Assembly (NCBI GenBank): GCA_963701955.1
Contig: OY969694.1
Span: 1,550,001-1,614,000 of the forward strand
DNA length: 64,000 nt
From: Bog-473 sp963701955
GTDB taxonomy: Bacteria > Actinomycetota > Acidimicrobiia > Acidimicrobiales > RAAP-2
Reading direction: 5' to 3'
How positions within the stretch are numbered: position 1 is the first letter of the stretch; each line of letters begins with the position of its first letter. Positions 52,761 to 61,590 of this stretch are shown piece by piece. The translations under genes and the position numbers were made by a program. The notes beneath the pieces were generated by a model, which saw nothing but the letters and a program-made list of their open reading frames with translations, ran no database searches and was not told the origin of the DNA.

Positions 52761-52789
52761 ATTCTTGCATGGCCACCGCCCGGAGACAA
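52761..52789 (-). promoter_or_regulatory. Candidate ilvB leader promoter
   Basis: On the minus strand TTGTCT (52784-52789) and AAGAAT (52761-52766) with a 17-base spacer. The -10 ends 9 bases before the leader ATG, matching the leuB leader layout. Confidence 0.55.
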
Positions 52790-52813
52790 CCCCGGCCCTC
52801 CCGCTCGGGAAGG

Positions 52814-54595
52814 TCAGGTCGGCGACGGGGTGGCCATGCCACCGCCGAGGAGGGCGGGGAGCGCTGTTGCCCGCATCCGCGCCAGAACGCGGTCGGTCAC
52901 CGGCACGACATCGGGGTGAACGCCACCGTTGGCTTCGACTTCTGCTCGCCATGCGCCGGAGCGTTGCTCGAAGAGATCCGGCTCGTCGAGTTGCGCGCAG
53001 TCGATGCGATCGGTTGTCAGGTCGACCAAGATGACGTCTCCGTCCTCGACCAGCGCGATCGGGCCTCCGAGAAAGGCCTCGGGTGCGACGTGGCCGATGA
53101 CCAGACCGACCGATCCCCCCGAGAAGCGCGCGTCGGTCATCAGCGCGATCGTGATGTGCCGCTGGCGGCACAGCGCCGTGATACGGGAGGTGGGATCGAG
53201 GAGCTCCGGCATGCCTGGTGCACCTCGTGGCCCCTGGTAACGGATCACCACGATGTCGTTGTCGTCGAAGCTCTCGGGATGACCGTCGAGAGCCTCGATG
53301 AGCGCGCGCTCACCGTTGAACACGCGGGCACGGCCGGTGAAGACACCATCGATCACGCCCCCTTCGACCCCGGCCACCTTGAGGATGGCACCGCCCTCGG
53401 GAGCAAGGTTTCCACGGAGCAGACGAAGACCGCCCGTATCCTTGAAGGGCTTCTCGACCGAGTGGATCACGTCCTGATCGGGGGCCGGCGGATCGAGCCG
53501 CCCGACCTGTTCGGCCAAGGTCTCGCCCGTGCAGGTCATCGTGTGACCCTCGAGAAAGCCGGCCTCGAGGAGCTCGCGGACGACGACCTGCAACCCGCCC
53601 TTGGCGTCCACGTCCACCATGGAGTAATCACCGAAGGGCCGCATGTTGACCAGGACGGGCAGTCGACGGGCCAGCCGGTTGAAGTCCTCCTGTGTGAGGA
53701 CGTCGTCCCACAGATTCATGCCCGCCGCCCGGGCGATCTCGACGCTGTGCAGCAGCACGTTGGTGGAACCGCCCATGGCGATGGCGACCGTCAAGGCATT
53801 CCGCAGCGATGCCGGCGTCACGATGTCGCGCGGCCGGATGCCCCGGCCCGTCATTGTGAGAAGGCAGTCGACCACTTGATGGGGGAATTCGGTGAGCCGG
53901 CGCGGATCGTCAGAGGGCGGAGAGACCATGTGCAGCGGCTCGAGACCAAGAACGGCGATGAAGGTCTGCATCGTGTTGTAGGTGAACATGCCTCCGCAGC
54001 TGCCCTGGCCGGGGCAGGCGTGCAAGGCGAATCTGGCGCGGACCTCGGCGTCCTGGTCGACGGCTTGGAACGCCGAGACCAGATCGATCCGGGCGCCCGT
54101 CTCGGGATCGATCCCCGGGCTGATCGGACCGTCGGAAAGGATGACCGCGGGTGTGTTGTTCTCGAGCACGGCCGCGACGGTCCCGACCGGGGGCTTGTCG
54201 CAGGCCACGACGGCGACGAGCCCGGCCACACCGTTGGCCGCCAGGTGCACGTCGGCGACGTCGTGGACGAGCTCTCGGCCCACCAGCGAGAAGCGCATCT
54301 GCGGCGTGCCGTTGAGCTGGCCGTCCGAGACACCGAGGGTGAACGCCGGTGGGATCAACCGGACCGACAGGTCGTCATCTGCGATACGGCGCGACAGGAC
54401 GGCCTGAAGGGCCTGGACCTTCTCGGGGACACCCAGGTAGCACTGGCTGTCCCCGAGGTTGCCGATCACTGCCCAGACCGGATCGTGGATCTTGCGGACG
54501 TCCTGACCGAGAAATGTCGCGGTGCCGACTCTCTGCACGTCGCGCCCGGGGTTCACGGACACGAACGAGGACAGCGGCTCCGATTCGTTCTGCAC
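52814..54595 (-). CDS. ilvD: IlvD/Edd family dehydratase, divergent dihydroxy-acid dehydratase
   Basis: 593 residues, GTG start. Fe-S cysteines are in GDSQCYLG, VACDKPPVG and CPGQGSCGGMFTYNTM. Other conserved parts are TLGVSDGQLNGTPQMRFSLVGRELV, SVEKPFKDTGGLRLLRGNLAPEG, GPRGAPGMPELLDPTS and DARFSGGSVGLVIGHVAPEA (catalytic Ser region). Its place just upstream of ilvBNC argues for dihydroxy-acid dehydratase in Val/Ile synthesis. The first third is unlike typical IlvD, since the expected TPCN-HL segment reads GDSQCYLG. A sugar-acid dehydratase is therefore the alternative. Confidence 0.82.
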   Translation of the reverse strand: MQNESEPLSSFVSVNPGRDVQRVGTATFLGQDVRKIHDPVWAVIGNLGDSQCYLGVPEKVQALQAVLSRRIADDDLSVRLIPPAFTLGVSDGQLNGTPQMRFSLVGRELVHDVADVHLAANGVAGLVAVVACDKPPVGTVAAVLENNTPAVILSDGPISPGIDPETGARIDLVSAFQAVDQDAEVRARFALHACPGQGSCGGMFTYNTMQTFIAVLGLEPLHMVSPPSDDPRRLTEFPHQVVDCLLTMTGRGIRPRDIVTPASLRNALTVAIAMGGSTNVLLHSVEIARAAGMNLWDDVLTQEDFNRLARRLPVLVNMRPFGDYSMVDVDAKGGLQVVVRELLEAGFLEGHTMTCTGETLAEQVGRLDPPAPDQDVIHSVEKPFKDTGGLRLLRGNLAPEGGAILKVAGVEGGVIDGVFTGRARVFNGERALIEALDGHPESFDDNDIVVIRYQGPRGAPGMPELLDPTSRITALCRQRHITIALMTDARFSGGSVGLVIGHVAPEAFLGGPIALVEDGDVILVDLTTDRIDCAQLDEPDLFEQRSGAWRAEVEANGGVHPDVVPVTDRVLARMRATALPALLGGGMATPSPT

Positions 54596-54658
54596 GGATC
54601 CAAACTAGCGAGCCAAACGAGCAAGAAGGACAGAGCCTCCACGGCGTACAGTGCTCCC

Positions 54659-55015
54659 GTGCCGACCGAACGAGAATCGCTCCTCGCCGCGATGGTCGAG
54701 CTGGACGAGGTCGTCGGCACCGTTCTGGTTGCCCTGACGATCGCGAGGGAGTCCCACCGCCAGTTCGGGCGCCTCATCGCCCGCGGTGAATCCGTCGAGA
54801 ACGCGTTCGCCGCTCTGAAGGACAGGGACTCCCGCCAACCGCTCAACGAGAGGCTCGACAGCCTCGAGGCGGCGCGCCACCGGGTGCGGACGGGAATCGT
54901 CGGGCTGGGCCTCTCCGAGGGGCTCAGCATCAGCCAGCTGGGGCGGATGTTCGCGTTCTCCCGCCAGCTCGCATCCCGATACGCCAGGGAGGCGCGCGCC
55001 GATCGGTCGACGTGA
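54659..55015 (+). CDS. Small HTH-containing protein
   Basis: 118 residues from the GTG at 54659. The first 80 residues are mostly helical (ESLLAAMVELDEVVGTVLVALTIARES). Near the C-terminus GLSISQLGRMFAFSRQLASRYAREAR has the length and pattern of a helix-turn-helix of the sigma-70 region 4 or GerE-like type. It is divergent from ilvD with 63 bases between. It could regulate ilvD, but no evidence beyond position exists. It converges with gatB. Confidence 0.6.
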   Translation: MPTERESLLAAMVELDEVVGTVLVALTIARESHRQFGRLIARGESVENAFAALKDRDSRQPLNERLDSLEAARHRVRTGIVGLGLSEGLSISQLGRMFAFSRQLASRYAREARADRST

Positions 55016-55027
55016 TGATCCGCCGGG

Positions 55028-56470
55028 CTACCCCCGGCGGCGACGCAACTCGGCCGCCACCTCCTTGCCGTTGGCCTGGCCGGATGTGGCCTGCATGACC
55101 TTCCCGGTGAAGAAGCCCATGAGCTTGTCGTCACCGTCGCACAAGCGCGCCCACTCGCCGGGGTGTGCCGCGACCACCTCGTCGAGCACGCCGGCCAGCG
55201 CGTCGGCCCCGAGAGCCTCGAAGCCCATCTCCTTCGCCACGTCGGCCGGGTCTCCGCCGCCGCGCTCGAGCAGCGCGCCGAGGACCGTCTTGGACTGAGT
55301 GGCCGAGAGCTGGCCGCCCGACTCCATCCCCAACAGGGCGGCGAACGAGTCCACGGGCAGCCGGCGGGCCGCCTCGCCCTGCGCCGCCACCTCGTTCGCC
55401 GCCCTGGCCAGGGCCAGGCGCACCGGAGCGCCGGCGTCGGCCGCGGCCTGCACCAGCGCATCGAGGCCCAGGTCGACGACGGCTCGCACCTGGTCCACCT
55501 CGGCATCGCTCGGCGCGCCCCCGAGCGCGGCGACCAGCGCGGCCCGGCGCTGCGAAGGCACCGGTCCCAGCCCGGCGCGCACCCGATCCTGCCAGGCGGA
55601 GTCCGGCGCCAGAGGCACCAGGTCGGGCTCGGGGAAGTAGCGGTAGTCGTTGGCCTCTTCCTTGGACCGAAGCGACTCGGTCCGCCCCGCGCCCTCGTCC
55701 CAGTGGCGCGTCTCTTGTCGGACGACTCCCCCGCCCTCGAGGAGGGCCACCTGGCGCGCCGCCTCGAATTCGATGGCCCGGCCCAAGGAGCGCAATGAGT
55801 TGAGGTTCTTGATCTCGCAGCGAGAGCCGAACTCGGTCCGCCCGACCGGCCGCACCGACACGTTGGCATCGACCCGCAAGGAGCCCTCCTCCATGCGGCC
55901 GTCGGAGGCACCGGTTGCCATCAAAATGCCCCGAAGCTCGGTGACGTAGGCCCGCGCCTGTGCCGAGGAGCGCATGTCGGGTTCGCTCACGATCTCCACC
56001 AGTGGTACGCCCGAGCGGTTGTAGTCGACCAGCGCGTGCTCGGCCGCAGTGATCCGTCCGCTCGCCCCCACATGGGTGAGCTTGCCCGTGTCCTCCTCCA
56101 TGTGGGCCCGGGTGACCCCGACCCTGAATCCGTCGGGCAGCTCGAGCCAGCCTTCCGCGTTGAGCGGCAGGTCGTATTGGCTGATCTGGTAATCCTTGGC
56201 CTGGTCGGGATAGAAGTAATTCTTCCGGGCGAAGGTCGACGGCCGGATCTCACAGTGCAGGGCCTCACCGATGCGCATCGCCAACTCCACCGCGTGCTCG
56301 TTGAGCACCGGAAGCGAGCCGGGGAGACCGAGGCAGACCGGGCAGATGTTGACGTTGGGCTCGTCTCCGAAGGCGTTGCGGCACCCGCAGAACAGCTTCG
56401 TCGCCGTCAACAGCTCGCAGTGGACCTCGAGCCCGATCACCGTCTCCCAGTCCGTCACGGGGCCGCTCAC
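55028..56470 (-). CDS. gatB: Asp-tRNA(Asn)/Glu-tRNA(Gln) amidotransferase subunit B
   Basis: 480 residues from the GTG at 56470, which overlaps the gatA stop as GTGA. Features are WETVIGLEVHCELLTATKLFC at the N-terminus, the zinc site CGCRNAF with ICPVCLGLPGSLPVLN, the kinase-site segments KNYFYPDQAKDYQISQYDLP and HMEEDTGKLTH, and NYRYFPEPDLVP. The C-terminal YqeY-like tail domain that binds tRNA ends KVMQATSGQANGKEV. It makes Gln-tRNA or Asn-tRNA with GatA and GatC. Confidence 0.96.
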   Translation of the reverse strand: MSGPVTDWETVIGLEVHCELLTATKLFCGCRNAFGDEPNVNICPVCLGLPGSLPVLNEHAVELAMRIGEALHCEIRPSTFARKNYFYPDQAKDYQISQYDLPLNAEGWLELPDGFRVGVTRAHMEEDTGKLTHVGASGRITAAEHALVDYNRSGVPLVEIVSEPDMRSSAQARAYVTELRGILMATGASDGRMEEGSLRVDANVSVRPVGRTEFGSRCEIKNLNSLRSLGRAIEFEAARQVALLEGGGVVRQETRHWDEGAGRTESLRSKEEANDYRYFPEPDLVPLAPDSAWQDRVRAGLGPVPSQRRAALVAALGGAPSDAEVDQVRAVVDLGLDALVQAAADAGAPVRLALARAANEVAAQGEAARRLPVDSFAALLGMESGGQLSATQSKTVLGALLERGGGDPADVAKEMGFEALGADALAGVLDEVVAAHPGEWARLCDGDDKLMGFFTGKVMQATSGQANGKEVAAELRRRRG

Positions 56471-57900
56471 GACCCCGCCTCGGTGGGTGCACGGTTCTCG
56501 AGCACCTGGGCCACCCGCAGCATCGTCGCCTCTCCGAGTGCCGGTGCCAGCACCTGCACCCCCACGGGAAGGCCTGCCGCCCCGGTTCCGAAGGGCACCG
56601 AGACGGCGGGGTGCCCGGCCAGGTTCGACGGGATGGTGCACACGTCGTTCATGTACATGGCCATCGGGTCGTCCACCTTCGCGCCGAGGTCGAACGCCGT
56701 CGTGGGTGTCGTGGCGCCGAGGAGCACGTCCACCGAGCCATACACACGGGCGAAGGCCCGCATGACCAGTGTCCGCACCCGTTGGGCCTGGGCGTAGTAC
56801 GCGTCGTAGTACCCGGCCGAGAGCGCGTAGGTGCCCAGCATGATTCGGCGCTTGACCTCGGGGCCGAACCCGGCCGTGCGCGTCGCGATGTTCATGCCCG
56901 CGGCGTCATCGGCGTCCACCCGCAGCCCGTAGCGCACGCCGTCGTAACGCGCCAGGTTTGAGGAGGCCTCCGCCGGCGCGATGAGGTAGTACGCCGAGAG
57001 GCCGAAGGAGAGCTCGGGCACCGAGATCTCCTCAACCTTGGCGCCCGCCGCGACCAGGGCGTCGGCCGCCTCCTCCACGCGGGCCACCACGTCGGACGCG
57101 CAGCCATCGACAAGCTCGCGGCACAGGCCCACGCGCAGGGCCTCGGCCCCGTTGTGCACGCCGGGCAGCGTCGGCGCAGGCGCCGACGGCAGTGATGTGC
57201 TGTCGAGCGGATCGTGTCCCGCCATCACGTCGTAGAGCAGCGCGACGTCCTCCACGGTGGCGGCAAGGGGACCGATCTGATCCAGCGAGCTGGCGAAGGC
57301 CACCAGCCCGTAGCGCGAGATCCGGCCGTACGTGGGCTTCATACCCACGACGCCGCAGAGCGCGGCCGGTTGGCGGATCGAACCTCCCGTGTCGGACCCG
57401 ACCGCCAACGGGGAGAATCCCGCCGCCACCGCGGCGGCCGAGCCGCCGCTGCTCCCCCCGGGCACCTTGCCGAGGTCCCTCGGGTTGCGCGTCGCCCCGA
57501 AGGCCGAGTTCTCGGTCGAGCTACCCATGGCGAACTCGTCCATGTTGGTCTTGCCGATGGCCACCGCTCCGGCGGCCCGCAGCGCCCCGACCACAGTGGC
57601 GTCGTAGGGCGGGCGCCATCCCGAGAGGATGCGGGAGCCGCAGGTCGTCACCGCGCCCCGCGTGCACAGGTTGTCCTTGAGCGCCACGGGCACGCCGGCC
57701 AGCGGACCAGGGTCACTCCCCGCGGCCACGGCCGCGTCGACAGCATCGGCCTCCGCCCGGGCCTCGGCGGCCAGCACGCTGAGAAAGGCGTGCACCTCGC
57801 GGTCGCCCGCTTGTAGGGCAGCGAGCGCTTCTTCCACCACGTCGCGGGCGGACCGCCGCCCGGAGCGCACCTCGGCCGCCAAGGCCCGCGCCGTGGTCAT
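56467..57900 (-). CDS. gatA: Asp-tRNA(Asn)/Glu-tRNA(Gln) amidotransferase subunit A
   Basis: 477 residues from the ATG at 57900, which overlaps the gatC stop as ATGA. Amidase-signature triad: Lys in VPVALKDNLCT, cis-Ser in PGGSSGGSAAAVAAG, and nucleophile Ser in GSDTGGSIRQPAALCG. The amidated loop DEFAMGSSTENSAFG is as in other GatA. It produces ammonia from glutamine for GatB. No Gln- or Asn-tRNA synthetase is seen in the window. Confidence 0.96.
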   Translation of the reverse strand: MTTARALAAEVRSGRRSARDVVEEALAALQAGDREVHAFLSVLAAEARAEADAVDAAVAAGSDPGPLAGVPVALKDNLCTRGAVTTCGSRILSGWRPPYDATVVGALRAAGAVAIGKTNMDEFAMGSSTENSAFGATRNPRDLGKVPGGSSGGSAAAVAAGFSPLAVGSDTGGSIRQPAALCGVVGMKPTYGRISRYGLVAFASSLDQIGPLAATVEDVALLYDVMAGHDPLDSTSLPSAPAPTLPGVHNGAEALRVGLCRELVDGCASDVVARVEEAADALVAAGAKVEEISVPELSFGLSAYYLIAPAEASSNLARYDGVRYGLRVDADDAAGMNIATRTAGFGPEVKRRIMLGTYALSAGYYDAYYAQAQRVRTLVMRAFARVYGSVDVLLGATTPTTAFDLGAKVDDPMAMYMNDVCTIPSNLAGHPAVSVPFGTGAAGLPVGVQVLAPALGEATMLRVAQVLENRAPTEAGS

Positions 57901-58233
57901 GGTGCCTCGCCGCCGATGCGCGGGACGCGGAAGCGATGGTCCTCCACCGCGGGCGCCGCCGCCAGGACCTCGTCCCGGTCGAGACTCGGGCGCGGCTCGT
58001 CGTGTCGCAGCACGTTCTCGAGCGCGATGGGGTGGGAGGACGGTGGAAGGTGCGACAGGTCCAGCGCTGCGACGTCGGCGGCGTGGTCGAGCACGGTGCG
58101 CAACTGCGCGGTGAAGAGCTCGACCTCGTCGTCGCTCAGCGCAAGGCGCGCCAGTCGTGCCACGTGGACGACGTCTTCTCGACTGCAGCCGCGACGCCGG
58201 CGACGACTCGGGGCTCGGGGACTGGGGGCTCAC
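57897..58233 (-). CDS. gatC: Amidotransferase subunit C, probable frameshift at 5' end
   Basis: The C-terminal 88 residues, from VARLARLALSDDEVELFTAQL to VPRIGGEAP, are a normal GatC. The usual N-terminal SREDVVHVARL is encoded in frame upstream but without ATG, GTG or TTG. A GTG at 58233 overlaps the upstream stop as GTGA, the junction this genome prefers, but is in another frame. A one-base error between 58175 and 58230 would join them. If the sequence is right, only a truncated protein from the GTG at 58163 is made. It stabilises GatA in the GatCAB complex. Confidence 0.85.
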
Positions 58234-58994
58234 GGTGCGCGAGGCGGCAGGAGCGCCGTGACGAACTCCACCGTCCGCGCCTCGATCTCGTCGCGGTCCC
58301 AGTCCAACGTGGCCACGTGATAGCTCCGTTCGAGTTTGACCTGCTCGATCGGCCCTGTCACCCGGGACACGAGGACGTCGCTGGAGGCCGGGTCGACGAG
58401 GTGATCGTTGGTGCTGGTGAACAGCAGGACCGGGCAGGTCACCGACTCCACCTGTTCCGCCACCTCCGCCGCGCCGGTGACCAGCGACAAGGCGGCCCGC
58501 AGGGGGGTCTCCGCGTAGGACGTCTCGACGATTCCCTCCATGGCGATGTCCGAGCCGATGCCCGGCGCCAGCTCCTCACCGGCGTCGAGCATGGTCTGCA
58601 TCAAGGAGACGAGCGACTCGTCAGGGGGCAGGACCATCGGGTTCACCAGCACCAACCCGGCGATCTCGGGTTGGTGCTCGGCCAGCCAGAGTGCGAGGAG
58701 GCCGCCCATGGACAGACCGACGACGACGACCTCGTCGCAACGCGCCGCCAGCGACGTGTAGGCCTCCTTGACCGCCGCCGCCCAGTCGCTCCAGCGCGTG
58801 GGAACCAGGTCGGCCACATCGGTCCCGTGCCCGGGGAGCAGCGGCAGCTCGACGGTGAGCCCGGCGTCGGCCAGCGCCATGGCCACTCCGCGCATGGAGC
58901 TCGGGTTGCCCGTGAAGCCGTGCAGCACCAGCGCGGCCCGGCTGTCCCCCACGGCGGCGTAGGGCTCGGCACCGGCCATGATCGGGGCACTCAC
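58230..58994 (-). CDS. Alpha/beta hydrolase, carboxylesterase/monoglyceride lipase type
   Basis: 254 residues, GTG start. HGFTGNPSSMRGVAMALA at the oxyanion hole, LLPGHGTD, nucleophile Ser in VVGLSMGGLLAL, Asp in TNDHLVDP and His in RSYHVATLDWD. The short cap and overall pattern fit Est30-type carboxylesterases. The substrate is unknown. It is directly upstream of gatC with an overlapping junction, so it is cotranscribed with gatCAB, an accidental-looking but stable pairing. Confidence 0.88.
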   Translation of the reverse strand: MSAPIMAGAEPYAAVGDSRAALVLHGFTGNPSSMRGVAMALADAGLTVELPLLPGHGTDVADLVPTRWSDWAAAVKEAYTSLAARCDEVVVVGLSMGGLLALWLAEHQPEIAGLVLVNPMVLPPDESLVSLMQTMLDAGEELAPGIGSDIAMEGIVETSYAETPLRAALSLVTGAAEVAEQVESVTCPVLLFTSTNDHLVDPASSDVLVSRVTGPIEQVKLERSYHVATLDWDRDEIEARTVEFVTALLPPRAP

Positions 58995-59056
58995 GGACGG
59001 GGAGCCTACCGGCGCACGCCGGTGCTCCCCGGCGAGCCGGGTAGGGTTGGCGGCCC

Positions 59057-59470
59057 ATGGCGGCGTACCCGTTCCTCAGCGACGAGTGGCTCGACCAGGC
59101 GGACCGCATCCGGGCGGAGTACCGGGACGCCACAGCGGCGATCCCCCACTCCGTTCGCATGAACCTTGTCATCACCGAGGTTCCGTTCACTGCGGAACAC
59201 ATCCTGGCCCACCTGGACACCTCCGACGGCGAGCTACGGCTGGGGACGGGGCACATCGGCGAGCAGGACCTCACCGTCACCGTCGACTACCTCACGGCGA
59301 AGGCGATCTTGGTGGACGGGGACGCCGCCGCGGGGATGCAGGCCTTCATGGCGGGCAAGGTGCGCATTGACGGCGACATGGCCAAACTGATGATCCTGCA
59401 GTCGACCGCGGCCGCGGGAGATTCCGGCGCGTCGGAGCTCGCCTCGCGCCTGCGCGCCATCACCGAATAG
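59057..59470 (+). CDS. SCP2 sterol-transfer-like protein
   Basis: 137 residues. It has the SCP2 fold: LSDEWLDQADRIRAEY, then a beta sheet (RMNLVITEVPF, ELRLGTGHIGEQDLTVTVDY), and AKAILVDGDAAAGMQAFMAGKVRIDGDMAKLM, the closing motif of the family. It probably binds a lipid or acyl-CoA in a hydrophobic pocket. It stands alone, divergent from the esterase-gatCAB unit and convergent with the kinase gene. Confidence 0.9.
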   Translation: MAAYPFLSDEWLDQADRIRAEYRDATAAIPHSVRMNLVITEVPFTAEHILAHLDTSDGELRLGTGHIGEQDLTVTVDYLTAKAILVDGDAAAGMQAFMAGKVRIDGDMAKLMILQSTAAAGDSGASELASRLRAITE

Positions 59471-59476
59471 GCGGCT

Positions 59477-59492
59477 GCGCCCGACCGGGCGC
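59477..59492. terminator. GC hairpin between SCP2 and kinase genes
   Basis: GCGCCCG-AC-CGGGCGC in the 27-base gap between convergent stops. No T-run on either side. Confidence 0.4.
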
Positions 59493-59497
59493 CGCGC

Positions 59498-61519
59498 TCA
59501 GTGGGTGAGGAGCTGCACCGACGACCCGACCGGCACCGTCTGCCCGATGGCAGGGTCGGTGCCCGTCACCGTGCCCGACGGGTTGCCCTTGACGCCCGAG
59601 GGGGTCAACCCGGCGCCCTGCAGCGCGGTCGTGGCCTGTGCCACCGAGTCGCCCTGGACGTCGGGCACCGCGACCGTTGGCGGACCCGTCGAGACGTTCA
59701 CCGTCACGGCCGATCCGTAGGGTGCCTGCGCGCCGCTGGCCGGTGTGGTCGAAATCACGTTGCCCGAAGGAACTGTGGCGCTGGACGTCTGGTTCTCCGT
59801 CGCCGTGAACCCGACGGCCTCCAATGCGGCAGCGGCCAGCGCATAGGTGTAGGTCGTCGGGATCGCGGGGACGGTCCCGGGCTGATGTCCGAGCGAGGGG
59901 ACGATGGTGATGGTGCTGTCGTAGGGGGCCTTGGTCGGACTCTGCGTGGACCCGTACGACCAGGAGATGATCACCTGGGACTTCACATTGTTGTCGTACT
60001 GCCCAGGCGTGCAGTTGGCCACGAGGTGCACCGCCTCGAGCGCGGGCACGGCCTGGGCACAGGTCATTCCCGCCAGCGACGGCACTGTCACGTCGGGCTT
60101 GCCGCCCGACACCACGACCGAGACCGTCGTGCCCTCCTTCTTGGACACCCCGGCCTTGGGGCTCTGCGAGATCACGTCGCCCGCGCCCACCACGAGGGAT
60201 TTCACGGGAGGACCCGAAACCCGTAGTTCCATGTGCACCTTGTCCAGAGCGGAGCGGGCCTGGGCCAGTGGAAGCCCGACCACGCGAGGCGTGCCATGCG
60301 AGGGCGTGAACACGCCCAGCGAGAACGCGGCGGCGAGCCCGCCCGCCACGACCGCGAGGGCAGCCGCGACCGCGCCCACGATCCACCATCTCCGCCGGTG
60401 CGCGGGAGGGCGTCCTCTCGATGGCGTTCGGCGCCCCAGGAACCCCCGGGAACCGCCCGGAGCACCGGGCCCGGGGGACTCAGCGTCGAAGACCTCGCCC
60501 GGACCGGACTTGGTGCCGATCGGGGCGCCACCGACGGCCGGTGCGATGGCGGTATCCGAGCCGACCGCCGTGGCCGAGCCCACGGCGACCACAGAACCCG
60601 AATCGGTGAGCTCCGAGACCCCCGGGGCACGAAAGACCGAGATGGGCGCCGAGTCCTCGAGATGGTGCCTGACCAAGGGCAGCGGAGCTGGCGTCGGCAG
60701 CGCGGAGGCCAGCGCCCCCAATCGCGCCGCCAGCCCGGCGGCGTCAAGCCGGGCCGCGACCTGCGGTGCGGCCGCCCGGGCCAGCACCTCGTCGAGCGGG
60801 CCCAACGCCTCGTGGCGCGGCAGGGGTTGGCCGATCCGTGCCGCCAGGGTGCCCATGGTCGTGTCGGTGACGAAGGGCACGGTGCCCGTCGCTGCCTCGT
60901 AGAGCACGAGCGCCAACGAGTAGACGTCGGCACGGCCGTCGACCGGCTTGCCCTCCGCCGCCTCGGGCGAGATGTAGCGGGCCGTGCCCACCATGGCACC
61001 GGCCGGTTCGGTCCAGGCCGCCTCGGCCAGCGCTCGCGCCACGCCGAAGTCGGCCACGCGCACACGGCCCTCGTCGTCGAAGAGCAGGTTGGCCGGCTTG
61101 ATGTCGCGGTGCACCAACCCTCGGGCGTGCGCGTACGCCAGGCCCTGGGCCACCTCGGTCCCGAGCTGCGCCACCTGCGAGTGGCTGAGCCGCACGTCGC
61201 GGTCGAGCAGGTCGCGCAGCGACCCACCACCGAGATACTCGAGCACCAGATACGGCCCGTCGACGTCCTCACCCCAGTCGAACACCCGCAGGACGTGAGG
61301 ATGATTGAGCGAGGCCACCGAGCGGGCCTCGGCCCGGAAGCGTTTGAGGAACGACTCATCGGTGGCCAGCGCCGGTTGGAGGACCTTGACCGCGACGTGG
61401 CGTTGCAACGACACGTCCTCGGCCAGGAAGACATGAGCAGAAGCGCCGGTGCCCAGAGCGGAGAGCAGCCGGTACCGCTTCCCAAGGACCCGGCCGATGG
61501 AATCAGAGATCAGGGGCAT
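59498..61519 (-). CDS. pknB: Ser/Thr protein kinase with four PASTA domains
   Basis: 673 residues. Kinase domain residues 1-280: P-loop LGTGASAHV, catalytic Lys45 in VAVKVL, HRDIKPANLL (Asp139), and DFG at 157-159. The APE motif is ISPEAAE. A Pro/Gly linker with a basic patch leads to one membrane helix (about residues 375-400), then four extracellular PASTA repeats. This is the PknB/StkP design, sensing muropeptides or lipid II and controlling growth and division. The final Gly of the usual GxGxxG loop is absent (GTGASA). It is not next to rodA, pbpA or pstP as is usual in actinobacteria. It lies 71 bases downstream of ligA. Confidence 0.92.
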   Translation of the reverse strand: MPLISDSIGRVLGKRYRLLSALGTGASAHVFLAEDVSLQRHVAVKVLQPALATDESFLKRFRAEARSVASLNHPHVLRVFDWGEDVDGPYLVLEYLGGGSLRDLLDRDVRLSHSQVAQLGTEVAQGLAYAHARGLVHRDIKPANLLFDDEGRVRVADFGVARALAEAAWTEPAGAMVGTARYISPEAAEGKPVDGRADVYSLALVLYEAATGTVPFVTDTTMGTLAARIGQPLPRHEALGPLDEVLARAAAPQVAARLDAAGLAARLGALASALPTPAPLPLVRHHLEDSAPISVFRAPGVSELTDSGSVVAVGSATAVGSDTAIAPAVGGAPIGTKSGPGEVFDAESPGPGAPGGSRGFLGRRTPSRGRPPAHRRRWWIVGAVAAALAVVAGGLAAAFSLGVFTPSHGTPRVVGLPLAQARSALDKVHMELRVSGPPVKSLVVGAGDVISQSPKAGVSKKEGTTVSVVVSGGKPDVTVPSLAGMTCAQAVPALEAVHLVANCTPGQYDNNVKSQVIISWSYGSTQSPTKAPYDSTITIVPSLGHQPGTVPAIPTTYTYALAAAALEAVGFTATENQTSSATVPSGNVISTTPASGAQAPYGSAVTVNVSTGPPTVAVPDVQGDSVAQATTALQGAGLTPSGVKGNPSGTVTGTDPAIGQTVPVGSSVQLLTH

Positions 61520-61590
61520 CGGGGCACACTCAGGCTACTGAGCCCGGGCCCCTGTTCGGTGGACACCCCTTCACCTGCCCGAGCCACGCC

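Noticed and set aside
52769..54658. Upstream extension of the small HTH gene across ilvD on the plus strand
   Set aside because: The extension is antisense to a well-conserved dehydratase. The gene is placed from the GTG at 54659.
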